From assembly GCA_949316235.1 (NCBI GenBank), contig OX438751.1, positions 974,413 through 1,038,412 of the forward strand: a stretch of DNA of 64,000 nucleotides, written 5' to 3'. Made by a program: the position numbers and the translations under genes. A model generated the notes under the pieces. That model made no database searches and was not told the DNA's origin. It worked only from the letters and a program-made list of their open reading frames with translations. This document shows positions 55,266 to 64,000 of this stretch, in pieces (within the stretch, counting starts at the first letter, position 1; each line of letters opens with the position of its first letter). Source of the DNA: Oegoconia quadripuncta (Eukaryota > Arthropoda > Insecta > Lepidoptera > Autostichidae).

Positions 55266-55274
55266 TAGTCATTA

Positions 55275-55695
55275 TCAGCCCGCAAATATCCCACTGCACG
55301 GATATAGGCCTTCCCTCATATAACACTAATGTTTGGGAGTCCACTCCGTTTGGGATAAAGGTCGTGACATTATGTACATATCACATCATCAGTTCGTAAA
55401 CATCCCACTGCGGGGATATAGACCTTCCCACATAATGAGGAGAGTATGGGTCATAGTCCCCCACGCTGGCCCAATGCGGGTTGGGGACTTCACATGCCTT
55501 TGATTTTTTTTTTCTCAGGCATGCAGGTTTCCTCACGATGTTTTCCTTCACCGTTTAAGAGCAGTCGGATAAATGCACATAAGTAATTAAATTAAATTAA
55601 AAAACTCATTGGCACATGGCCTGCATGGGAATCGAACCAGGACCTCCTAAATTGGGGGACCGTGTCGTAACCGCTGACCGAATGACGCGATATTA
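55275..55695 (-). mobile_element. SINE-C, full copy plus a second 3' part
   Basis: 55385-55695 is a minus-strand copy: head cggtcagcggttacgacacg and ggtcctggttcgattcccat at its right end, then caaacctgcatgcctgaga-type sequence and ggaaggtctatatccccgca. 55275-55384 repeats the last part of the family (ggaaggcctatatccgtgca, gtcgtgacattatgtacata), so two 3' ends lie in tandem. Confidence 0.8.
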
Positions 55696-55719
55696 CTATA
55701 GTAATCGAACTATACTAAT

Positions 55720-55752
55720 ATTGCGTCAGTGGCTCAGCGGTTACAATTTAAG
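55720..55752 (+). mobile_element. SINE-C head scrap
   Basis: attgcgtcagtggctcagcg then gttacaattta; about 30 bp. Confidence 0.4.
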
Positions 55753-55869
55753 AGCTATGCTCTTGTTGGTGGAGTCCTTTCCACATTTCCCTACATTCCG
55801 CCTTTCCTCTGTTCCTCTTCCCCTCCACTTTTCCTTCAATTGTTGTCTTGTTCTTGTTAAAGTTGTCGT

Positions 55870-56815
55870 GCCGTGTGTATAGCAAAACAAATAAAAACGT
55901 TACACAATTACGTACTGCACGGCCAACTTCTGGAAAGGAAGATGATAGCTAAAGATCTTGGTATTCTCTTTGACGACAAACTGTCTTTTCGCGATCATTA
56001 TGATTCTATAACCAAGAGATCCTTCCGCCTGCTTGGATTTATAACAAGAACGGCTAAAAATTTCAAGAAACCACAGTCATTCTTGTGCCTATTCAATAGC
56101 CTAGCTAGGAGCATATTAGAATATGGTTCTGTTATCTGGTCTCCATGGTATAAAAGCCACTCCAACGGCGTAGAAAGAGTCCAAAAAAGATGTTTGCGCA
56201 TCATGGGCTACAGATTTGGATTTGGGCGTAGTTTGACGTCATAATTATGAGGATCGATTGTAAATTTTTAAAACTACACCTCTCTACATTAGACGCAAAC
56301 AGCAAGATTTAATTTATTTGCACAAAATTCTACATTCGTATTTGGATTCTTCTTCATTACTCTCTTTGCTTAACCTCAACATTAACTATAGATTTCGTAA
56401 CCCCAAAACATTTTTATTAAATGCCTATAAAAACAACACATCCTATTATAATCCCATGGTTAGGATGTGTAGATTTTATAATGAGTTGTCCTCAACTGGT
56501 GATTCCCCTATAGACATATTCGACTTTAGAATAATACCATTTAAAAGGCTAGTAAAAGATGCTCTATCCCAATTTTACTTTGATGCTTAGCTACAAGATC
56601 CGTCAAAGCTAAAAGTGTTTTATTCTGTCGGTATTCTTAAAAAAAAAAAAAAAAAAAAACAAAAATACATTAATTAAGCTTGTTCTTGTTTAACCGTGTT
56701 GTGTATACATGCTTGGGATTCCAATCTAGTTCGAATCTAAGTTAACTTTAAGTTCTTCTCATGTACGATTGTAATCTGTTTTGTGTACCACGAAATAAAA
56801 TAAAATAAAACAAAT
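55870..56815 (+). mobile_element. LINE 3' fragment, frameshifted polymerase C-terminus
   Basis: Frame 55873-56244 reads KDLGILFDDKLSFRDHYDSI, SFRLLGFITRTAKNFKKPQS, ILEYGSVIWSPWYKSHSNGV, VQKRCLRIMGYRFGFG. After a frameshift near 56240 the frame 56318-56590 continues YLDSSSLLSLLNLNINYRFR, NPMVRMCRFYNELSST, and ends FYFDA. This is the connection-to-C-terminus region of a jockey/R1-like non-LTR polymerase. A poly-A tract (56640-56660) and the tail aaataaaataaaataaaac (56793-56812) follow. It ends only 30 bp before the acceptor of the last exon of gene B. Confidence 0.9.
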
Positions 56816-56843
56816 AATTTTATATGTCATCCCCGGTCGGCAG

Positions 56844-56996
56844 TTCTTCGGGTTCGTGGCGACGGCCGCGTACGGCATCGACTGCTTCCTGAAGTGGCGC
56901 GCGGTGCGGGGCGGCGGCCTGGCGCAGGGCTCCCGCGTCGTGTCCAAGCAGACCACCTCCGCCGTCTCCTCGCCCTCGAGGCCTGAGGGGTACTAG
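56844..56996 (+). CDS. MARVEL gene B, coding exon 3 (C-terminal)
   Basis: After ccccggtcggcag the frame reads FFGFVATAAYGIDCFLKWRA (helix 4) and a cytosolic tail VRGGGLAQGSRVVSKQTTSA, then SPSRPEGY and TAG at 56994-56996. 50 codons, very GC-rich at third positions compared with the rest of the window. The LAQGxRVxxKQ tail is shared with gene A. The two minus-strand frames listed over it are shadows of this exon. Confidence 0.93.
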   Translation, partial: FFGFVATAAYGIDCFLKWRAVRGGGLAQGSRVVSKQTTSAVSSPSRPEGY

Positions 56997-57320
56997 GCCG
57001 CGCTGCTGCTCCACGGGAACATCACTGCTTGTTCACGTCCAACGAGCGGGACTCCTTAGGTTGGAAGCGAGCGGGTTTTATCGCATCGGCGTTTTTAGAA
57101 CATGGGCATCTTTAGGGCGTCCGCTGCGTTGACCGGCTGTAAGCTTTATGCAATGTCAGTCGATTCGGGTTATTTATTAAGTATCGCGAATGGAAGTCAA
57201 CGTATTTTTTTTTTTGGCAAATTTTCAAATTTCTTTATTATTATTCATTCATTACTGCTGATCGGTCACGTGTAATGGTAATGATGAATGGAAAAATAAT
57301 AAATTATACACACGATACCT
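56997..57320 (+). other. 3'UTR of MARVEL gene B with candidate poly(A) signal
   Basis: First half is GC-rich like the exon, then AT-rich; AATAAA at 57298-57303 is the first good signal. Confidence 0.5.
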
Positions 57321-57639
57321 AAGAACTGCTTAGCACCTCATCGACTAACCTTGTAAATAATACATACTAATAGCGTGCGACCAGACGTAAGCCCCGCTCA
57401 ACGCAGCGCACGCCCTAAGGCAGGCATGTCCAAACTGTACTCATACATTACAATGCAATACAAATATCCTTTTAAAAGAATGAAAAAATACCTGGCCATT
57501 TTATATACATATTACAATTAAAGAGTACAATTGGGCAGCTTTATCTAGTTCTAATCAAAAATTGAATTTTCGCCTTTTATGTATGTCTTATGCAACAATT
57601 GTATTGTATATCACCAACAACATAACCTAAAGCTGCGTC

Positions 57640-58000
57640 CCTACTACGGAACATTTGTCGAGCGACATGTGTCCCGGAGATATCGGTCGACCGATGTATA
57701 TTCTTTTACGCCCGCTTGTTGGATAACATGCGTTTAGACAGCTTGGAAGTGAGTATTAGACATGACTATCAAACGCTCCGGTCTAATAATCACTTGCCAG
57801 TTGTCGCTATGAAGTATTAGACAAATGAAGTTACTTTAACAGACGAGAATGCATTAGACAGTTTAGAATCAAGGATTAGTGTCTTTATTTACAATATTTG
57901 TGAATGGACGATTATTGAGTTGACGTCTCTATTAGACAGACGAGAAGTATGTACGACACAGTCAATAAGTTTGTTAGACAGATGATAAATATCCGGAAGA
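57640..58000 (+). repeat. Degenerate cluster of TTAGACA motifs
   Basis: TTAGACA occurs at about 57732, 57755, 57819, 57852, 57932 and 57974, with near forms (taacagac, ggtctaataa, gattagtgtc) between, at irregular 20-45-bp steps. It may be a decayed minisatellite or part of an unrecognised element. Confidence 0.4.
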
Positions 58001-58009
58001 TTGCGATTT

Positions 58010-58650
58010 TCAATTGTAAGAGATGACATATAATGCAAAATTGTTATTTAGATGGTATATCCATCAATTTAGCACCTTGCCTAGCGAAGCATAAATACAG
58101 CACTCAAGTTTAAGGGATCTTACACGCCACGCTGTCCTTTCTATGTCGCATGGCCTGTATAGTTCAGCATTCGGCTTCATATTTATTGAATACAGGGTAC
58201 TTACACGAAAACAAGGGAGATATGTTGGCCTTGTAAATTTGTACGGGTCGTAGTGTCGCCGAACCGCTTTTATAACTGTGTGTTATTGCGTACACTGAAC
58301 CGTACGCTTTGATTGGTACACACACACCCGAAGTCACGTGTTACGTACGTATAAAAGTATACCCTCCCCTCATGTTTTCTACCGGGCAAGATCTAGTGTG
58401 TTAATGATATCTGGCAAAGAAAATGCATGCATGAGTAGTGTTATCTGTTGGAAATATAAAAAAAACACCTATGGCCTTGCACGACCTAATTAACGCAATA
58501 GATCTCACCTCATGTTCCCTAGCGCGCTAGCTCATTACATTGGTGTAGCCAGGGTAGTGCTGTCAGAATTTTCCGTTTTTAAATACTCATCATGGCTTGT
58601 TTTGTCTTCTCCGAATAATAACTATATAGCAGAGGGACTCTTTCAATTAT
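58010..58650. other. No feature recognised
   Basis: Mixed composition, no shared repeat, no exon that I can support. Confidence 0.4.
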
Positions 58651-58689
58651 CGCTTTGATTTTGGTTCCATTTACTCAAACTAACAGCAA

Positions 58690-58960
58690 TTACAACGAAG
58701 CACGCACACTCTTAGACAAAGCTTGCACGCGATTGGTCGCGCCAAGGTCACGCAGCGGCCGCGACTCGAGAGTCGCAGCTTATTGGCGCGCGCGCTGTTC
58801 CTATTGTAGGCCCCGCCCACCGCGGGTTCGCGATAGTTACGCTTCTATACAATTATAAATCGCAGTTTGTCTTCAACGATAATAATAAATAATTAGTGCA
58901 AAAGAGTTGGCGCGTTAGGGAACACGGAGTATACTTTTAGATGCAGGCGACTGCACTTTC
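58690..58960 (+). promoter_or_regulatory. Promoter-like GC-rich patch with CCAAT and GC boxes
   Basis: Within 58725-58830: gattggtcgcgcc and ttattggcgcgc (CCAAT-type, reverse), a GC box (gccccgcccacc, about 58811), then ttataaat at 58852-58859. A short frame ATGCAGGCGACTGCACTTTC starts at 58940. This could be the start of a gene lying mostly beyond the window, but no splice donor or homology backs that. The 67-codon frame through it is just the GC-rich patch. Confidence 0.35.
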
Positions 58961-59059
58961 TGATTGTGTAAATACGAGTACCAATCATTATCTTCCTTGT
59001 TTTAATGATTTTAATTAATTATTAATTAGAACTCATATTTTCTCCAAGTTATCTTAATT

Positions 59060-59305
59060 ATAAATAAATAAATAAAATAAATATTTCGGACACTTACACC
59101 AATCATCTAGTCCCAAACTAAGCAAAGCTTGTGCTATGGATACTAGATAACGGATAAACATACATAAATTATTTATATAAACATCCAAGACTCGGGAATA
59201 AATGTTCGTATTCATCAAACAAACATTTACCCCTCGCGGGATTCGAACCCGCAACCGTTGGTTTCGCTGATAGGGTCACTATCCACTACACCAATCGGTC
59301 GTCAT
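59060..59305 (-). mobile_element. SINE-B, full length
   Basis: Minus strand: head gaccgattggtgtagtggat, B box ttgcgggttcgaatcccgcg, body as at 54755, and a TTATTTATTTATT end at 59062. Confidence 0.9.
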
Positions 59306-59403
59306 TTGGTGGGCTATTAAGTAAATTCGTTGATATTGTCATCAAATACGTGTGATTAGTTGGTTCTTCGCTCCGAAATTATACGCTTTATCATTGGACA
59401 ACG

Positions 59404-59443
59404 TTATCGATGGCGATATCGATATCGATTAACTTCATCGATA
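59404..59443. promoter_or_regulatory. Cluster of ATCGAT sites including one perfect TATCGATA
   Basis: TATCGATA at 59417-59424 lies within ttatcgatgg, atatcgatatcgatt and catcgataatt, four ATCGAT cores in 40 bp. TATCGATA is the DRE bound by DREF in Drosophila, and CGATA is also bound by BEAF-32. Function in this species is inferred only. Confidence 0.4.
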
Positions 59444-59449
59444 ATTAGG

Positions 59450-60110
59450 AGAATGATAATATTACCAAACTCGCATACTTACATAAAAAGATTAACAATA
59501 TTGCAATCGAAGGATGATTTTCGATTATTTATTTAAGCACTCACATTATGTCAATGCAGATTTCTCGTCACCCGTATAGCTAATATATTGACGTACAGGG
59601 GTTGATGTCGAAACAGTTCTGTCTTTGTTTGTGTATAATTTTTTTTAATTACAAATCAACCGGATTGGTCAGTTTTGACTTACGTATATACTTTCTGATA
59701 AGACCATTGTGTATATTCGCCCAAGCGTTGTTTGTTTGTTGCACAAATATGCACGAGTTGGTACAAAGGAGGACTTATCCCATTAAAGAATTTCTTCCAG
59801 TCAATATAATTGGTCCTTCAAGCCGATTTTATACGTTAGTCAGAAAGAGGGTAGAACGAATGCTGGTCGACAAATATCGCTATTAGTGTGATTTAGAACA
59901 CGGCCTAAATTAGCATATCGCTAAGATGCACTTAGACACATGTGTAGCTATCCAAACCAAGTACCATCTAATGAAATACCCTGTCAATTGTCAACTCAAT
60001 TGCCTTATGATAAGGTTTAGAACATATCGACAGTACCGTTTCTATCGACATCTACGCCCTGTATTTATTTTTGACAATTTATGGTTAGCGAAGATCTAGC
60101 GGAGAAGTTT
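59450..60110. other. No feature recognised
   Basis: The 94-codon frame at 59602 has no family features. No repeat is shared within the window. Confidence 0.35.
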
Positions 60111-60116
60111 TCGAGT

Positions 60117-60300
60117 AGTTTTTTTTTTTATGATTGACTGGATTCGCGTTTGACTACAATCTCACCTGATGTAAAGTGACGATGTGGTCGAAGATGAAGC
60201 ATGTGATCCCAGTAAATGCCTATTCACTCTGCTTTTGAAGATTCCAAGGTTTTAGGATTCAGGAAAGACTGACGCCTGAAGGGAGTTGTTCAAAGGAGTA
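60117..60300 (-). mobile_element. LINE 3' fragment (family of 72-362)
   Basis: Minus strand: ttgaacaactcccttcaggc, gtcagtctttcctgaatcct, then cttcatcttcgaccacatcg and the tail gtgagattgtagtcaaacgc with poly-A at 60117. Confidence 0.65.
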
Positions 60301-60647
60301 GTTGAAATAAATGTACCAAAATGAACTTATTAACTTAAATAATGTGTGCCTATCACCAATTTTGTCACCGACGACACCGTCTCTATCTCTGCAAACAAAC
60401 GACGTCGACGTGCGCACTGTCTGTCTGGCTTAAACCGTTTTTCAGGTTTTAAGTAGCGCCACAGATTACTAATAAGTTACTAAAGTGTAGCGCTCTCATT
60501 TCGAACGCTCTTCGAACGAAAACTTTTCTAAAATTCGGTGTAAACTTTTATTTACCGGTATTTTCGGAACCGATTACAAGCCTTCATAGTAGGTAGCGCG
60601 TGTGTGTCTGTATGTACGATAATATAACTGATGCCCACAGCATGGAC

Positions 60648-60862
60648 ATGTTGGTTGGTGGTAGGGCATATTAAATGTCCGCCTGGCTAGCGTCTGCCGC
60701 CAAACAGCAATGTTAATAGCATTGTTGTGATCCGGTTGTCGGAGATAAGATAGCCAATCCCCCAATTAAGGTTTTCCGGGTGCTACCACCTTCGGCCTCA
60801 TCTTCACTTAATATCAGATGTGATTGAGGTTAAGAGCTAAACCGTTGTGCATAAAAAAATGT
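60648..60862 (+). mobile_element. SINE-A, head missing and internal deletion
   Basis: tgttggttggtggtagggca onward; ctagctaccaccatcttatc is shortened to ctagcgtctgccgcc; A tail at 60855. Confidence 0.8.
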
Positions 60863-61222
60863 AACGAACACTCTTGGTAGAGATAGCTCTCTCTGCTTTA
60901 CCCTATCTCCCTCATACCGCTGACAGAATTAATTTTGTACAGTAAAAAAACAGTCGCCTATGGGTTGTGTAGTCGGTAGAAACAACCCTTCTAAAGTTGT
61001 ATCACTTCTCAGCTAGATCTTATGATCCTTAGTGTAATTGTATTAGTAATTAAGATTGAACAAAATAATGTACTTACCTACCTGTTTATGGATCGTGTTC
61101 TTGTATTTGATATAGGTATAATTGTATTTTTTGTATTCGTTTTTGTGTGGATCGTAACGCGCGCAGCACATTCGCTCGACCATCGGCCATTGCTAAACGT
61201 AACGTAACCGTGGTACCTCTAA

Positions 61223-61464
61223 GGCCTGTATTAATAAACTATTCTCAAGATTGAGAACAGTCTTGTGACCGGTCTCAAATAAACGTGTTGATTAATAAAC
61301 CTAACTTGAGAACTGAAAAGCACGTGAATACTCAAGCAGTACTCACTTGAGAGGTGCGCGTATTAATAAACGAAACTCAAGACTGTCATTCATTCGCTGC
61401 TGAGGCGAATACTTGAGAAGTGATCTCAGCTAAGTAGACCTCAAGATTGGTTTATAAATTAGCA
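61223..61464 (+). mobile_element. CTTGAG-family MITE, copy 5, 3'-truncated
   Basis: Starts ggcctgtattaataaact; follows copy 2 up to tggtttataaattagca. A cttaggcccg scrap lies at 61477-61487. Confidence 0.8.
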
Positions 61465-61551
61465 ATTGACTCCACTCTTAGGCCCGTTTGTTTGTTTGTA
61501 AACGCTTTATTGTACAAAAAGGCAATACATTATTAAACCAATTAATAAATT

Positions 61552-61880
61552 TATTATTAATAAACCAATCTTAATACAAGTCTTGAGGCTGTATCAACCG
61601 AGATGCGTCTTAAGCAGTTGACGCTATCTCAAGCTCCGTGCTAATTTATAAACCAATCTTGAGGTCTACTCAGCTGAGATCACTTCTCAAGTATACGCCT
61701 CAGCGGCGAATGAATGATAGTCTTGAGTTTCGCTTATTTATACGCGCACCTCTCAAGTGAGTACTGCTTAAGTGTGCACGTGCTTGTCAGGTCTCAAGTA
61801 AGGTTTATTAATCAACACGTTTACTTGAGACCAGTCACAAGACTGTTCTCAATTTTGAGAATGGTTTATGAAGACGGGCC
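61552..61880 (-). mobile_element. CTTGAG-family MITE, copy 6
   Basis: Inverted relative to copy 5, 88 bp from it. Starts ttaataaaccaatcttaata and ends ggtttatgaagacgggcc. Confidence 0.8.
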
Positions 61881-62025
61881 CTAGACTAAAATGTAGTATT
61901 GAAGTCAGCGCTCTTCACAAGGTATATGGCTATCTAAATCATTATTTCTCTGTGAAGTAATATTAATATTTTATAGTTTTAGTAATATTTTAACTGTTCC
62001 TTCACTGTTCATTTACGAAAATATT

Positions 62026-62562
62026 ATGTACGTTCGAAAAAATATTTCTACGTTCCCGAAAAATAGTGACAAGCATAATTTAAATTTGAGATATAAGAAC
62101 AAATTGGCTACCCCTATGTTCAGACTAAGCAAAGTTAATACATCATTTGTGGGACACTGTATACGCTTTTATAACCTTATACCTGAGAATATCATTAATC
62201 TAACTGAGAAAAAATTTAAAGATTATGTAAAAATAACATTAGCAAAAAAGGGTTATTATAAAATTAGTGACTACCTCAATGACAAACACGCTTGGTGTAC
62301 TTCGACCAGCTCCCCAAAATTATAAAATTGTATTAGTTATATACTTTATTTAAAAAAATGAACAACAATGATCCTGTGGGTTTCTTGCGCCGCTTCTTTT
62401 CCCACAGATGAATTCCCCTTCCGAAGCGGTAGTAGCTTGGACATACCGACTGACAGACAAATGCAATAAACTTTTTTGTTTCCAGTAGATTTAAATTGAC
62501 ATTCAACAAATAATATCATGTATCTTACGTTGAAATAAATGCTTGAAGTTTGAAGTTTGTAG
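62026..62562 (+). mobile_element. LINE 3' fragment with 99 codons and tandem tail
   Basis: The frame reads NLRYKNKLATPMFRLSKVNT, SFVGHCIRFYNLIPENIINL, KKFKDYVKITLAKKGYYKIS, DYLNDKHAW then TSTSSPKL and a stop. It is the best-preserved version of the C-terminus found at 11515, 29161, 44870, 48187 and 54480. The 3'UTR ends in aataaatgcttgaagtttga and a TTTGAAG-type tail. Upstream sequence is not LINE, so it is 5'-truncated. Confidence 0.85.
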
Positions 62563-63310
62563 CACATAAGATACGCGATGTGGTTCAAACGTTGAAATGG
62601 TATTCAAAATGTGTCGGATCGAACGAATGTGCGGCACGCTTAAGTATAAGAGTAACCAAAGATATGAATGTTCGAATAACGAAGGCTCAACGATGATCTT
62701 ACAGATGAATTTAATCACGCATGACATTTTTAAGTCACAAGAAATTCTCTATTTTTTCAATATTTTATATTTTGGATAAGTTTTCCGATCGGGTAAAAGT
62801 TTGACAATCAATCTGTGTTCTATTTTGGCAGCGATCTGAATATATTTACAGAATTAATATAACTTTTTTGTTTACGTATTTATTTTATATAATTTTTAGC
62901 CGCTACTAAAATTAATCGTTATACATATTTATAAACTTTGTATAATATCATGTAAACAATAGTCTGCTTAGGCATCTTAAACATTGGTTCGTAGATAGAT
63001 GAGACAAAAATCTTGACGATTTCTGAAGATGCTGTGCCTGAAATAAGTCACTCCTATATAATAATTTGCAGCTGTTACGTTTAAGTTGCACATTTAAACC
63101 CTATGCTTTGGCGAATATTGTTTATGCGAGCTAAAGATAGAGAGGTCGCGAGCCCAAGTGTAATATGCCTTGACAGAGCACTGACCTCTATTAGACAAGT
63201 ATGCTGGACTAAATATTCTATATGAAATGCATTTGTTTTTGGCCAGATTCAAAGCTCGAGTGTCTCAGGCACTAAAATTGAGAATTGTTGCAATTGGCCG
63301 TCATGTATAT
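62563..63310. other. No feature recognised
   Basis: AT-rich; the small frames here have no recognisable content. Confidence 0.4.
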
Positions 63311-63886
63311 ATTGGGTCTTTACCTATGAAATTGGAGTTTTTTTTCTTCGTTAATCATACGAGTGTTTTTTTTTTATATGAGAGGGCGGCAAACGAGCAT
63401 GCGGGTCACCTGATGGAAAGCAATCACCGCCGCCCATGGACACCCGCAACACCAAAAGGGTCACAGATGCGTTGCCGGCCTTTGAGGAAGGTGTAGGCTC
63501 GTATGTACCAATTCCTGTGATTTTCAAAGCTATATACAAATTTGTTTTTTATTTGGAAAATAGAATATTATTTCAAGGTATCACAAGAAATATTTTTTAA
63601 TTTCAGGGCTAAATCATATAATAAAAAAAAATTGAACAGAGCTCATTTCATGTGCTTCCCATAATCATTTCTTAGATTCGCTGAAACTTTTATAATACGG
63701 TTACTTTTAAAAAATAACGCTGCCTAAACTTAAATTAATGTTATCCGATAATACACACAAAGTTTAGCTAAATTTGGATTTGCCGTTCCCAAAAAAAAAA
63801 AAATCAAAAATGTTTGTATGGAGAAAACAGTCTCAATGAAATGTTTCATACCAAACGCCTATTTCATAGGTAAGGACCTAATAGTA
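63311..63886. mobile_element. MITE (family of 12745-13515) carrying an insertion
   Basis: Left end gggtctttacctatgaaatt and right end atttcataggtaaggacc are inverted. The order of internal blocks (tgattttcaaagctatatac, gattcgctgaaacttttata, cggataatacacacaaagtt, tctttgtatggagaaaacag-like) shows the undivided form of the family. Positions 63365-63497 are an inserted retroelement tail. Confidence 0.75.
63365..63497 (-). mobile_element. Retroelement tail inserted in the MITE (family of 12270-12590)
   Basis: Minus strand: ccttcctcaaaggccggcaa to ctcgtttgccgccctctcat and poly-A. The unfilled site is visible in the copy at 12780 (ttaatcatatgtacc). catacgag and ctcgtatg flank the insert as an inverted, not direct, pair. 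Confidence 0.7.
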
Positions 63887-64000
63887 TAGGTACTAGAAGT
63901 GTTACTGCTTGTACCATTACAACAGGGCCGCTGGTACTGTTACGGGTCTTGATCTTGATGCTCTACGTCAAAATGAAGTTTAAAAACTATCGAATCGAAA

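Larger units (their letters stand above)
41745..57303 (+). other. MARVEL gene B, whole span (~15.5 kb)
   Basis: Predicted plus-strand gene for a 184-aa four-pass MARVEL protein, paralog of gene A. Coding exons 49111-49245 (45 codons), 54040-54306 (89 codons), 56844-56996 (50 codons plus stop), all joined in phase 0 at GT-AG sites. Predicted helices: residues about 38-56, 69-90, 100-124 and 133-153. Introns are filled with SINEs, LINE tails and MITEs. An AATAAA lies at 57298-57303, 302 nt past the stop. Transcription runs away from gene A, with about 3 kb between the probable first exons. Confidence 0.85.

Noticed and set aside
56820..57014. Minus-strand Arg/Gly-rich ORFs over the last exon of gene B
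   Set aside because: They are antisense shadows of a GC-rich coding exon.

Overview
This is nuclear DNA from an insect, most likely a butterfly or moth. It is AT-rich, almost free of long open frames, has GT-AG introns, and is filled with short tRNA-headed SINEs, fold-back MITEs, non-LTR retrotransposon tails and Helitron-like remnants of the kind common in Lepidoptera. The order is inferred from the style of the repeats; no species can be named.

Two host genes can be assembled by hand. They are paralogs encoding four-pass MARVEL-domain (CKLF/CMTM/plasmolipin-like) membrane proteins, transcribed away from each other. MARVEL gene A (minus strand) has coding exons at 36368-36490, 34990-35256 and 14827-14964 (175 aa), with a probable untranslated first exon near 38724-38830. 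MARVEL gene B (plus strand) has a probable untranslated first exon ending at 41959 and coding exons at 49111-49245, 54040-54306 and 56844-56996 (184 aa). Both have three coding exons, both coding introns are phase 0 at homologous positions, and the middle exon is exactly 267 nt in each. Between the two promoters lie a short two-exon THAP-type zinc-finger fragment (39760-40195) and an unrecognised hydrophobic ORF.

The most striking object is a tandem array of a 40-bp monomer, about 293 copies over 11.7 kb (15985-27706), inside the 20-kb last intron of gene A. Sequence variants of the monomer show higher-order structure: multi-kilobase blocks recur at offsets of 3,400 and 3,880 bp, and the 3' end changes to an 80-bp dimer.

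The mobile content is rich. A 2,064-bp Tc1/mariner-superfamily element (30967-33030) has an intact 353-aa DDD transposase and about 287-bp, almost perfect terminal inverted repeats. An 890-bp internally deleted derivative of it lies at 7206-8095. There are several MITE families: six copies of a family packed with CTTGAG/CTCAAG half-sites, nested elements at 12.7-13.5 kb, a 463-bp element with TAA flanks, and a 630-bp palindrome built from ATATGA-type short repeats. There are three tRNA-derived SINE families (called SINE-A, B and C here) and 3' fragments of at least three LINE lineages.

Layout: 1-14.8 kb holds repeats and no host exon; 14.8-38.8 kb is gene A; 38.8-41.8 kb is the divergent intergenic region; 41.8-57.3 kb is gene B; 57.3-64 kb is mostly repeats with a promoter-like GC-rich patch near 58.7 kb. 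Stretches where I recognise nothing are listed as such.
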